Below are positions 23,936 through 34,380 of a stretch of DNA of 64,000 nt, piece by piece. Every line of letters starts with the position of its first letter. Position 1 is the stretch's first letter. The notes below the pieces were generated by a model. That model worked only from the letters and a program-made list of their open reading frames with translations, made no database searches and was not told the origin of the DNA. The translations under genes and the position numbers were made by a program. The stretch lies in contig NC_080688.1 of assembly GCF_030445035.2 (NCBI RefSeq), forward strand, positions 59,099,949 through 59,163,948. Direction: 5' to 3'. This DNA is from Dasypus novemcinctus. Taxonomy: Eukaryota; Chordata; Mammalia; Cingulata; Dasypodidae.

Positions 23936-24413
23936 TAACATTGAAGGTTTTTAGAGAGGAAAGGAAGCTGGGAGGAAGAGCAGCCATTTCTGTGTAGTTC
24001 ATGAATCTGGAAAGTTTGTGTTCATTCCCACCACCTTCACCGTGTATTTTTATGCTATTAAAAAAATCAGTAACAATTTCCTGCTAAAATTTGCTTTGTT
24101 TGATCAACAGAGAAGATAAACATTTTTCCACGTTCATTGTTACCATTTTTGTGACTGTTCTCATGTTTTTTTGTCCATTTTTCAATTGATACGATGATCA
24201 TTATTTCTAAGAAGTTCTTATATATAAAGGGACTATGCTTAAGACATTTTTATAACTACCCTATTCTGTGGTTTATTTTCATCTTTATTTTTGCTGATGT
24301 TTTGAACTGTAGTTTTAATGTGAATTCAGATCTAATATTGGTGTGTTTTCTTACATATTTTTCTAAAATGTCATTTTTTTTCTTCAGAGGCTGTAAACAT
24401 TATCCTGTTTAGT
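23936..24413. other. AT-rich DNA, possible L1 3' fragment
   Basis: From about 24,100 the text (TTGTCCATTTTTCAATTG, AAGTTCTTATATATAAAG) resembles antisense L1 3' sequence, but it is too diverged to be sure. Confidence 0.4.
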
Positions 24414-24439
24414 AAAAAAAAAAAAAAAAAAAAAAAAAA
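24414..24439 (+). repeat. Homopolymer A26
   Basis: Twenty-six consecutive A residues directly abut the left end of the minus-strand SINE. A minus-strand SINE would be expected to leave a T tract here, so this tract is probably unrelated to the SINE's own tail. Confidence 0.9.
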
Positions 24440-24643
24440 TACTGGCATTTGAACCCAGAAGCTTGTACGTGGGAAACTGGCACTCAGCCACTGAGCTATA
24501 TCCACTCCCCAATGCCCAATGAGAGTTGGTTTGTTTTTTGTTTTTTCATTTGTTTGTTTGTTTTTAAGAGGTACCAGGAATCAAACCCTGAACCTCATAC
24601 ATGGGAAGCAGACACTCTACCACTTGAGCTACGTCCACTCCCC
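24440..24643 (-). mobile_element. Dimeric tRNA-derived SINE (DAS type)
   Basis: Two tRNA-like monomers in the same orientation, 24,440-24,510 and 24,569-24,643, are joined by a T-rich linker with a TTTGTTTGTTTG run. Each shows the complement of a B box (ATTTGAACCC, AATCAAACCC) and of an A box (CCACTGAGCTATATCCACT, CCACTTGAGCTACGTCCACT). The same dimer occurs at 52,466-52,698. Confidence 0.85.
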
Positions 24644-26839
24644 TCCATTTATTTTTATAATGTTAATATTACTTTGTATAGTAATTGGTTTCTATTTTTT
24701 CCGCATTCATCTATTTAATAATAATATTTACATTTATAATAATTTAGGAAATCTTCAAAATGCTCTCATTTAAATTTTTTCAATTATCTATACAACTATA
24801 CTGTTAAGGAAATGGAGCTGGTATGAAACACATTTATGTAGAAATTTCAAAGATGTCATTACACCATTTATAGACACATTGAGGTCCTAGAAACTGACTT
24901 CTCTACTATCAACCTTTAACTGTGTAGGGGGTTGCCCACTGCACAGATATGTCAAGTATGATGTATAGCACTCTCTAAGATACTGCTCTGTGGTATTCAC
25001 TGAGATTTCTTCAGTGGACTTGGGTAATGATTGTTTTTTCAATTGACTCCAGGGTTTTGGCTAATCCTTTTTCCCTGAACCTTCCTAATCTCCCACTCAA
25101 AAACATGAAATGGGATAGTTTAGTATTCCATTATGGCCATTTTATCTCAAGACAAATGTAGATATAGTCCCCTTTTAGCAGGATTGCTTTGTTTGTGGTC
25201 ATTTGACCCTATTTTGGGATTATACAAGTCTATTTTTTCTCCCAGGAATTTCCTCATTAGCTGTGTGACTCACTTTTTTACAGGTCTCTTCTGTTTTCTC
25301 ACCCTTCAGCCTTCACTGCTTTTTGCTTTCCTCTGGCCTTTTTACAGATTTCAACTTGACCCCATTCTGAGCTAGAGGTTTTAGAGATTTTAATGTCACA
25401 TGACATGGTTGTATATTGGAATTTCTCTCTCATCACCTCGAATCTTCATACATTATTCATACTTAGAATTCCTTCAACTCCAATTTTCTATCCATGAAGA
25501 CCTTTCAGTTTTAAGGGTCTGCTCTAGGTCAAATTGTGAAGTAAACCAAGATTTTACTCAGTATCCAAACATTTGTGCCTATATTTCTTTAATCCCAGAC
25601 TATATTTTTCATTTCCTTTTATTGCTCTTTGACACCTTGGAGTTTACCAGGCCTAGTTTTGACTTACGTAGATTAGGGCATTCCTCTAAATAGTTCTTTG
25701 CATCTTTGTTATGTTTTTTTTTTTTTTCTGCAAGAATCTTCCTTTGTAAATTATTATATACTCTATTCACAAATAGATTATAGATAGAGGGAGATGCAAC
25801 CACCTCATTTTGTCATCCTCTTAGGGATGGTTTCAAACAAAAGACTCAGTGAATTTAGTAAAATCTCAACTCAGTACAACTCATTCTATGGAAAATATTT
25901 GTAGTGCTTCAAAGATAAACCTATATAAACACCCTTTTAGCGTTTTGGATACTTACAAGAGCAGGAACAAGTAGCTGCCATTTTTACCTGGCTTTATGAG
26001 CAAAGCATAGATGGGAAGTTGGGAAAGGGAAATGAAAGGAAAATGGTGGCTTCACACTTACTGAGGACATCCCCAAATAGTGGAGAGTTTGGAGGATGGG
26101 GGGCAAGCTGAAAGTCTTGCAACAGATAGAAGCGGCAAGCCAGAGAAACACTATTTATTGCTTTTAAAATGACTCCAAACTGCTCAAGCCTGGTCTAGAT
26201 AGAGGAAACTTATTTTTACCTGCCGATGTGATCCTGTGACTCAATGAGTTTAAACAGTTTGCAAGGTTGTATAGTTAGTTAGTGAATCTTGATTCCTACC
26301 CTTCATTCCAGTACCTCTTTACTTGGTGCCATTCTTCTGCTTAGTCTCTGAACTCTCTTCCTTCTGGTAGAGGGAAGACATGGGAGACAAGGCTTTTATT
26401 TTTGAGGATTGGTTTGGTATTGTCTAGACCTCCAGTTTTACTATAAGTTACAGAGAAGATCCCCTCTTCATTCCTTACCCCAGCCCTTTAGTTCCATCAC
26501 TAGTGCTCTGCAGCAGGAGCAGAATTAAAAATGGGCAGAGTGCCTAAAGAGAGTATTTTCCACATCAGGAGACAATCTATTGAATAGTGAGAACAGGCAG
26601 TGTCAAACATGTTCCGACTGCTTCATCGTGAAAGTCAGACAACTTTTGTCATTTTTCACCATCTCACAAATCTAAAAGTATTCTAAATACAAATGCATGC
26701 ATCTAGTAAAAAACAAAGAGTTTTAATACCTCAGTTGATCTATGCCCCTTATGCAATAAAATACATAATTACTAGCAAAGTACTCTTGAGTTCTGGCAAT
26801 TACCAATGGGAGATAATAGAGAAAGACTGGATTGAAACA
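24644..26839. other. Mostly unassigned intergenic DNA
   Basis: No gene recognised. A weak MIR-like core (AGTTTGCAAGGTTGTATAGT) sits near 26,250-26,310. Frames at 25,133-25,375 and 25,400-25,693 show no family features. Confidence 0.45.
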
Positions 26840-27005
26840 ACAACACAGGCTCCGGAGTAGAATAGACAGAACTTGAATCCAGGTTATCCTTCTAATGATC
26901 AGCAGTTGTATGATTTTTAGAGTCATTTAGTATCCGGGAGCCATGTATTTTCATTTTAAAATAGCAATAAAAACATCTACCTTCTAAGGGTGTTGTGAAG
27001 TGGGG
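26840..27005 (+). mobile_element. MIR SINE fragment
   Basis: AACTTGAATCCAGGTTATCC, TTGTATGATTTTTAGAGTCA and TTCTAAGGGTGTTGTGAAG follow the order of a MIR element (tRNA-like B box, core, 3' part). MIRs are ancient mammalian SINEs. Confidence 0.7.
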
Positions 27006-29170
27006 GTGTATGTGGAACCCCTGGTGTATAGCTGTCTCACCCTGGATTGGTTCCCTAAACTTTCCTTCTCCAGAATCTCAGACTCCTCCCCTTTCAGTAA
27101 AATATCTCTCTTGAATGTGTGTAGTGACACTTCTTCTGATATTCCAAGACTGTTTTGAATTATCTGCTTTGCTGTGAAAATGTTTCTTCTTATGTTTCCT
27201 TATTTTCCTCCTAAGGAGGGATAATGAAATCTGATCAGCTGACTGACACCTAAATTTTTTTTTTCACATTATGAAATTCTATTTTCCTATGGATTTCTGA
27301 GAAAAAAATAAAATGTCATCAGCATGAAATTGTTTTGAATTCTAAAATTCCTTTTTTTATAAATTGAGAAGACTGAAAACTGTTAGAAGTGGATAGTGAG
27401 GAGATTAGTGTTAGCAGAAAGGAACAGAAATGTACGGAAACAGACTGGCAGGGAGATGTAAATAATGTCTCTTCAGAAGAAACCTGTTTGAATAAAATTA
27501 TCACCAAGTAAGGTTTAAATTGCCTTTTATGGTGTAGTAAATAAAGAAAATATGTGTCAATATTTTGGCACGTGTTTTCTTTATTTAACTTAATCACCCA
27601 CTCTGACGATTGGAGACACAGGTCAAAAATATCATATGGAGAAGTGGCAATAAGGCATGCCCTTTCTTTTCAAAGTTAAAATCCTGAAATGTTAAATTGA
27701 GCTAAATATCAAGTTTACACAGAAGTCAATGGATATTTCTTCGCCAGGAAGGCCCAAGGTCCCTGTTGGAGCATGAATAATTTGATTTTGGCTCCCAGAA
27801 ATTGTTTGCTAGCCCTTTTGCCTCTTATATTCCATAAATAATTCAGTCTGCAATATTGTGTCTATAAAAATAAAAGGAGTCGATCAGAAGCAATGGTTTT
27901 TACAAGCCTTGGGTGGAAATTTCCCTAAGATTATTCTCTGTCTCTATCATGACTTTCTTATAATGTGGTCCTAATCAGACAGGCTCCAGCGTTTCTGACA
28001 GTCTATTTATTGCTAATTTTTTTTCCTCTGCCCCAATAAAACTTTTACTCTAAACAGTCACTATTGAATAATAGATCCCCTGTGTAAAATCATTCTTGCT
28101 GATTGAAAGAAGATTATTTTAATATTGTGGCTGCCAGCAGCTGCCTCTATAAACCTTGGTGGGTTTTCAAGCTGCACCATGGATGCGTTTTTAATTCCCA
28201 GGCATGATGGGACATCTTAAGTCTTTATCCCTCAAACTTGCACACTGGCAATGATCTCTCATATCAGAAGAGAATTCACTGGGTTTGAAGCACGGTGATG
28301 GTCCATAACATAAATTTTTAGCACCATAAACAGTCACAATGTCCAGAGATTTGCCATTAACTCCCTTCCTGGCTTCCCAATGAGCCTGAACTCTCCAGAG
28401 AGGCATTTTCTTTGTGTCCTTCTCTGTTTTCTGATCATGTCATTACTAGAAAGCTGAAATTTAAAATTTAATTGCTGTGATGATATTGTTTATCAATATG
28501 TCTTGTGATTAATAAGGCTTAACACTCTAACATGGGTTTTGGGGTTTTCCTAGAATTTCACTATAATGTACATGAATCCAGTTGACATGGAGGACCAATA
28601 TCTGAATCAATGGACAAAATAAAGTTGTTCAGGGTTTATATGCTTAATCCTGTGGAAATTATCAAAGAAGGAGAGAGCATTCTCCCACTTTGAGGAGATC
28701 TATTAAACTGATGAATAGGAAGCAAATTAAGAATAAGACAAAAGTTCATTGGTAAAATAATTTGAAAAAAATACATGCTATAGTCCTGAGAAGGACTGAA
28801 GTGCTGGCTTCAGTAGACAGGTGAGGCATCCTATGAAAAGTGGTTGCCGAAACCTCTGTAGGTTTCAGACAGAGAGGAGGGGCAGGATTTAGTATGAGAT
28901 ATGGAATGAGTAAAGGCATTAAGTTAAAAAGTAGTTGCTTAATTGTGGATGAATAGAGGAGGCACTTGAGGTTATTCTGGCTAAATCAGGGAGATTTACA
29001 GAGAAAGAATGTGGAATGAGATCAGATTTAACAGAGGCCCTTTAATTAGGGCAGAGGAGTTTCATTAAGTACTCAATCAACTGGAATCCATACATGGTAA
29101 TGTCTATATCCAGTCTTAACATGAATACTGGAAACATTGATTATGATTTGACTGAAATAAAATTTATTAT
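27006..29170. other. About 2.1 kb without recognised repeats
   Basis: No interspersed repeat is recognised in this stretch, unusual in a window that is largely transposon-derived. The part 27,700-28,450 is moderately balanced in composition and contains TAAT-core words. Its only frames are short, such as 27,319-27,597 and 28,191-28,406, both minus strand and without domains. Confidence 0.45.
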
Positions 29171-29174
29171 GATG

Positions 29175-29330
29175 GGGTAAAGAGATCACTGGTCTAGAAT
29201 TAAAAAGACTGAATTTCATCATGAGTCTATTCTGGACTAGCTGCATGATCTTAGAAAAGTTTATTAATTTCTCAGAAATTGAATGTCTTATCTATAAAAA
29301 AAATGAGATGGTTGAAAAAGATAGTCTCTA
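29175..29330 (+). mobile_element. MIR SINE fragment
   Basis: ACTAGCTGCATGATCTTAG, AAAGTTTATTAATTTCTCAG and ATGTCTTATCTATAAAAAAA match the MIR core (complement or sense forms of CTGTGTGACCTTGGGCAA and TTTCCTCATCTGTAAAA). Confidence 0.75.
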
Positions 29331-29556
29331 ATATGTCTTCTACCATAAAAAATACAGTAATAAGTGTCAAGTTACTTGACTATCCAAGTAGAATAGCAAA
29401 TTATCCAAAAAAAATTACCTTAAAAAATTGGTCACATAGGAAATTTTACCCCCTTGTGATTGCTACCTGATTTACTCATAGGAAAACTTCCTAATTTTCT
29501 GCCTCAGTCTGTACATCTGTCTCTCTTTTCAAACTTAATTTCATTCAGATGTTTTG

Positions 29557-29780
29557 TTTTTTTAAAAAATATTTATTTATTTTCCCTCCTTCCTTTCTCC
29601 CTCTCCCCAAACCTGCTGTTTTTGCCGTCTGTGTCTATTTGCTGTGTGATCTTCTGTATCTATTTCTTTTTGTCTTCTCTTTCTCACTTTTTCCCTTCTA
29701 GGATTCACCTGGATTTGATCCTGGGGAACTCTGATGTGGAGAGAGGTTCCCTATCAGCTGTGCCACCTCAGTTCCTGGTT
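29557..29780 (-). mobile_element. DAS-type SINE part of a composite insertion
   Basis: The plus strand shows a T-rich/A-rich tail (TTTAAAAAATATTTATTTAT), CTCCCTCTCCCC, GTGTCTATTTGCTGTGTGAT and a tRNA-like complement (GATTTGATCCTGGGGAACTC, CAGCTGTGCCACCTC). It begins one base after CAGATGTTTTG at 29,546-29,556, which reappears as CAGATGGTTTTTG at 30,705-30,717. Confidence 0.75.
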
Positions 29781-29820
29781 TCTACTGTGCTTTACCTTGA
29801 CCCTCCCCTTCGTCTCTTTT

Positions 29821-30466
29821 ATTTTTTTTTCTTTTTTAAAAAATTTATTGAAATATATCACTCATACATAAACAATAAGTGTATAATAGTGTGAACTTAC
29901 AAAACAAACATATGTAATATCAAACAAACATATACAACATTTCACTCTACCACCAATAACTTGCATTGTTTTTAAACCTTTTTAATTAATGATTAAAGAG
30001 CATTGTCAAAATATTACTACTAAACAAAGTATTTTCCCCTAACAAATCTGATTATTATTATGTTTATATAATTTATATATGAGCATACATAAGCAATTAA
30101 GTGTATAGTAAAAGTTGTGAACTTACAAGCAAACATGCAAAACATCATATAGGGGTCCCATACATCAACCCTTCACCAACACCCTTGCATTGTCATGAGA
30201 TGTTTGTTACAAACTATGAAAGAACACCATCAAAGTGTTACTACTAATCATAGTTCTTATCTTACATTTGTTGTGTTTTTCCCCCAACCCACTCTATTAT
30301 TGTTTTTTAAATATATTTTTTTATGACAGAAGTTGTAAATTTATAAAACAATCATGCACATGTGCAAAATTCCCAAACAACACCCCTCCATCAACACACC
30401 AGAATGTGGTGTGTGATTTGCTGTAGATAAAATAATATCATCTGATTGTTACCATGTCCATAGTGT
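29821..30466 (-). mobile_element. L1 3' UTR insert with internal tandem units
   Basis: A minus-strand L1 3' end, with A tail as T-rich sequence at 29,821-29,837, lies between flanks CCCTTCGTCTCTTTT (29,806-29,820) and CCCTTCATCTCTCTTTT (30,467-30,483), which resemble a target duplication. It contains three diverged copies of a unit of about 200 bp, each with a GTGAACTTACAA-type start, CAAACATG or CATGCACA text, TTGCATTGT and TTACTACTAA. Confidence 0.7.
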
Positions 30467-30704
30467 CCCTTCATCTCTCTTTTGTTGCATCATCATCTTA
30501 TTGCATGACTCAATTGTGTGGGCACTGGCTAACTGTGCGGGCACTTGGCTCACCACATGGGCACTGGCTCACCATGCAGGCACTGGCTTGCTGTATAGGT
30601 ATGCTTTCCTTTTTCCTTTTTCACTAGGAGGCCCCAGGAATTGAACCTGGGTCCTCCCATATGATAGGCAGAAGCCCTATCACTTGAGCCACATCTGCTT
30701 CCCT
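30467..30704 (-). mobile_element. Long DAS-type SINE head with internal repeats
   Basis: The minus-strand head begins at 30,704; the plus strand shows ATTGAACCTGGGTCCTCCCA (complement of B box) and CACTTGAGCCACATCTGCTT (complement of A box region). Upstream on the plus strand is a block of short repeats (30,517-30,600). With the parts at 29,557-29,820 it forms a composite flanked by one duplication. Confidence 0.8.
30517..30600 (-). repeat. About 20-bp tandem repeat inside SINE
   Basis: Four imperfect copies of GGGCACTGGCTCACCATGC occur in a row. Variable numbers of such units are what make the long SINE form differ in length between copies. Confidence 0.8.
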
Positions 30705-30717
30705 CAGATGGTTTTTG

Positions 30718-31860
30718 AAGATTTGTTTTTATTCATTCAGTAGGAATAAATACTAAGTAACAAAAACAACATTACATTCTGGCAAATTGTAAATCAATCC
30801 CATGTGGTTCTAGCAGTCACAGAGTATATAGGCTTTGGGGTTTGGGGAAAAATAGCAAAAGCATATATGCAAATAATATATATGAAATTCAAATTAGGAA
30901 AGTACATTGAAATAAGTGGCAGAAAACTGTCATTACAGGTCCATTTAGAGAGAGTGGTCAGGGCTAGTTTGTCTAAGTAGGCAAATGTTGAGCTGAAATC
31001 TAAATAGTGAGAGGGGCCAGCCATGTAAAGCATTGCAGGTACATAGACTGCTTTTGTGAAGTTGGGAAAGACCTGTAGAAAATGAAAGGTCAGAGTGATA
31101 AGAACATAATAAGCAAGTAGGAGAGTAACCTCAGGCAAGATTTACATAAAGTTCAAGCTGGGATTTATAGTCTATATGGGTTAGATGCAACTCTTTGGGA
31201 TGCAAGTGTTAAAAACCTAACTCAAATCAGGGAATGTGATAATATATTAACTCATATCTCTGAAAATTCCAAAGAGAAACTGGCTTGAAAGTGCCATATG
31301 ATGTAGGGGTACAAGTAAGTTATCAGGACTCTGCGCTCTCTCACTTGTACTCTTTCTCATTTTCTCAGGCCAGCTTTACTCTTTTTCCTTTCTTCTCAAG
31401 CAGGTTCTTCATCCACATGTAAGGGAAAAGATGGCTACCAGCAAATCTCCTATTAGGTCTTTGTACTCTCAGTGGAGATATAGATCCTTTTTTCCATTAG
31501 CTCTGAGGAAGATTCTCACTATCAAGCTTTGTTCATATGTGTATCCCTAAAATATTTATTGAGTCCATGAAGCTGGTATGCTCTGATTGAATCGAATGGA
31601 CCTTTAGATAAAATTATCTCCACCATAATCACATGGGCTAGGATAGAAGAATGGTGAGATCCCTGACAAGAGAGAAAACAAATCCCAGAAGCAGTAGCAG
31701 ATATTTACATTATGAGAAGGAGATTGGATTTGGATTTCATTCTAATGAAATGGAGAGACATAGAAAGATTTTAAGCAAGAAAATGTCATTTTTTGAAATG
31801 CTATTTTCAAATTTGGTTCTCCAGTTTCAGTCCAGGGGATAGATCCCTAAGGAATTCTCT
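30718..31860. other. Unassigned intergenic DNA
   Basis: No recognised gene or repeat. A minus-strand 114-codon frame (30,794-31,138) is hydrophobic in places but has no family features or supporting context. Confidence 0.45.
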
Positions 31861-31864
31861 CTGC

Positions 31865-32606
31865 CTTTGGTATTCAGTAAGTTGATGGTAATATGTCACA
31901 GTATGGGTCTATTTGGGTTCTTCCTCTTTGGAATTTGTTGAGCACTTTAGATATATAAATTCATGTCTTTCATTAAATTTGCAAAGTTTTCAGCCATTAT
32001 TTCTTTGAATATTCTCTCTGCCCCTTTCTTTCTTCTTTGGGACTCTCACTATACATACACTGGAACATTTGTTATTGTCTCACAGTCTTTTTGACTGTTT
32101 ACTTTTCTTCCTTCTTTCTTCTTTCTACCTCTCAGATTTGATAGTTTCAATTGTCTTATCTTCAAGTTTGTGGATTCTTTCTTTTGATAGCTCCAATCTG
32201 CTGTTGAACTCTTCTAGGATAGTTTTAATTTTTGTTTTCATGGACTTCAGGTCTGTTTAGTTCCTTTTCATTATTTCCATCTCTACATTGATATTCTCTT
32301 TGTGTTCACCTATCATTTTCTTGATTTCCTTTCATCTTTTACCTCTTTGTGCACATTTAGGACTTTTTTATAAAAAAGTTTTGTCTGAAATGTTCCATAT
32401 CTGATCCTCTTCCTTGAAGATTTCTAATACTTTAATCTTCTCTTTTGCCTGGGCCATCACTTCCTCTTCCTCTGTGTATTTTATACTCTTTCACTGGAAC
32501 CTATACATTTTAATATTTTAATATATTATCACTGGAATTTAGACTCTGAGTTATCTGTTCTTAACCTTGTAGCCAGCTAATATTATGGCAGAGTTTCCCT
32601 TGAAAG
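31865..32606 (-). pseudogene. L1 ORF1 relic, minus strand, target of provirus insertion
   Basis: Antisense L1 ORF1 text is recognisable: CAGCCATTATTTCTTTGAAT, GACTCTCACTATACATACAC, TCAATTGTCTTATCTTCAAG, ATCTGCTGTTGAACTCTTCT. ORF1 encodes the L1 RNA-binding chaperone; this copy has no open frame. The provirus has inserted at its right end, and related 5' UTR-like L1 text seems to resume after 40,414. Confidence 0.7.
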
Positions 32607-32610
32607 CCAG

Positions 32611-33083
32611 TGTTGTGGGCTATGGGTGGAAGGCTCTTTGTCTCTTCAGAGATAACCTAAGCTGAAGGCTGTGGGTGTGGAACGGTAAGAGGCTGCAGTC
32701 CTGCCCTTAGGGACAATGACAACAGGCTCCAGTCTCAGGAAACAGTTTAACAATGCAAGGGCTATAAACTTTAAGTATTTAGAGGAAATGCAAAAAGTAA
32801 ATATGCTAAAAGCTTACCTAGAATATCTGGAGTCCATGCTAAAAGCTTACCTAAGATGTAGAAGATATATATGCTAATTGAAGCCTATTGAGAACTAAAA
32901 CAAAGGGACCATTTGGCCTTTCCTCTCTGTATAAAAGACATTTGAAAATCTTGTTCAGGGCTCGGGATTCAAACAGAAGTTCCCGAGTCCGGCCCGGATA
33001 AACCATTTTTCCTCCTCAAAATCATTCCTGAGTCCTGGCCTCTCTATACTCAAATAATTGAACTTCTCTCAATTTCTACAATA
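32611..33083 (+). repeat. 5' LTR of the provirus
   Basis: Begins TGTTGTGGGC and ends TCTACAATA, where the 3' LTR has TCTACAACA. TATAAAA at 32,930-32,936 is the likely promoter. U3 has a near-duplicate ATGCTAAAAGCTTACCTA at 32,803-32,820 and 32,836-32,853. The polyadenylation signal present in the 3' LTR is altered here to GATAAA (32,997-33,002) next to a short deletion. Confidence 0.9.
32930..32936 (+). promoter_or_regulatory. LTR TATA box
   Basis: TATAAAA in CTGTATAAAAGA. It recurs at the same place in the 3' LTR (40,252-40,258) and in the solo LTR at 42,309, and in the reverse-oriented copies as TTTTATAC. It is positioned as the RNA polymerase II core promoter of U3. Confidence 0.75.
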
Positions 33084-33087
33084 TTTT

Positions 33088-33105
33088 TGGTGACTCTGGT
33101 GGGAT
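33088..33105 (+). other. Primer binding site, tRNA-Arg-like
   Basis: TGGTGACTCTGGTGGGAT starts four bases after the LTR. Primer sites start TGG, pairing with the tRNA CCA end. Compared with the 3' end of mammalian tRNA-Arg(UCU) as I recall it, 13 of 18 positions agree and four of five differences are C-to-T, consistent with CpG decay. Confidence 0.6.
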
Positions 33106-34380
33106 AACAAATGAAGGCCAGAGACGGTAGCATTTTGCTGTCCCTTCCAAATCCCCGAGGAAGCCGGGAGGACTCAGGTGAACCCCAAATCTGGGCGCCC
33201 CTGGATTAAATTTAATCCAGAAAAGATGTGGGCTCCACCAGAATCTTCACAACAAAAATCGAGGGCAATGGAAGGTCTGAAGAGAAAGATTCTGGGAACA
33301 AAAAAGAACTCCAAACTTGGAAGAAGGTAAGACTCCCCCCCGGGTGAGCACAGTCTGGAAGGCCCTAGCTTTAATTGCTAGGAAGGGGAGGCTGATCACC
33401 TCCCGAGAGAACCCTAGTAGCCCCAGAAGGCTGGGGGGAAGCCGTTCTCTCTAGGCTTGAAAAAAGGAGAAAAACCGGGGAAAAGCCCTGGTGTTTTGAG
33501 TTTGTCTAACTGCATGTTAGAATCTGGTACTGGTCTTATATCCACTAAAAGAGTAGAGTCTCGATTTTAATAAGAAGGGCTATTTATAAGTTCAAGTCCT
33601 AATGTCCTGGAAATTGGTCTAGATTAAGAAAAACAAAACTTGGTTACAGGGAAATAGATCAGCTTTTCTGGTGGAGCTTGGTCTGGGTGTAAAGTTTAAA
33701 CAGTGGAAAAGTCTAGCTAAAATCTTTTGTTATAGTGCTAAATTGTGAATGAATTCGCTTTATACCAAATGTTAAGTGTTCTGAAGTTTGTGATGGCTGC
33801 GGGGGCAGCCATAGTGAAAATAAATATATAAACTTGTGGGTAAAATTAGTGACCTTTGTGCTTCTGTCTGTGTCAGCTCAATGCTAGTGTTAGAGTTGTG
33901 TCCTTATGTAAAGTAGAAAGTAGAATTACAGCTGAGCTGAAGCCCTCCCTTGCCATTGGCAAGGGAGTGAAATAATTCTGGAGCAAAAGCTGAGGAGTCT
34001 AAATGTTTGCGGAGTCTAGATGTTTGTGCATGCTCTGCTGTCTTGTCTCTGGTCTGGCCCTTTGCCGGGGCTTGGAGGCCATCTGTGTCTGCGCTAAGCA
34101 CCCAAGTTTGTTAGGAATGTCCCAGTCAGGGTGGCTGAGTTCCTGAGAGAGTTGCCAAATTTGAGTAAGTTCTGTCTGCCCATTTTGGCTGAAAGCTGGA
34201 AAGGAGAGAGTGGCTTGCCCCTTTCCAGTGAGTCCACCCTTCTATTCATAAGCCACATTCCTGTTTGTTGTGCACCCGACTGCCTGGAAGTGGGGAAAGT
34301 GAAGGGGGTAGAAAGCAGAATCAGAATAAATGCAGTAAAGTTCCCACCTTAGGGTGTCAAAGCCAAAATACCTTTGCTTT
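33106..34380 (+). other. Provirus leader and proximal interior
   Basis: Higher GC than the rest of the interior, with phrases such as CCCGAGGAAGCCGGGAGGAC and GGGGAGGCTGATCACCTCCC that can form local hairpins. No coding frame of note. In a retrovirus this region would carry the packaging signal and the start of gag; no gag frame is seen. Confidence 0.6.
33324..33332 (+). promoter_or_regulatory. Leader splice-donor-like site
   Basis: AAG|GTAAGA lies about 240 bp downstream of the 5' LTR, in the GC-richer leader where retroviruses carry their major splice donor and packaging signal. It has not been shown to be used. Confidence 0.5.

Noticed and set aside
29460..29894. 144-codon plus-strand open frame, the longest in the window
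   Set aside because: It runs through the CT-rich body of a minus-strand SINE and into the T-rich tail of an L1 insertion; the product is low-complexity Leu/Ser/Phe-rich sequence without a domain.
30600..30704. tRNA gene (A-box and B-box-like sequence)
   Set aside because: The tRNA-like part is the head of a SINE with body, tail and target duplication; the cloverleaf is degenerate. The same applies to the other SINE heads.
30794..31138. 114-codon minus-strand open frame with hydrophobic stretches
   Set aside because: Hydrophobic runs are expected from T-rich composition; no recognised transmembrane family or supporting signals.
32607..32617. 5' LTR starting at TGTGGGC (32,614)
   Set aside because: That start gives no matching flanks. 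TGTTGTGGGC at 32,611 agrees with TGATGTGGGC in the other copies and yields the CCAG duplication.
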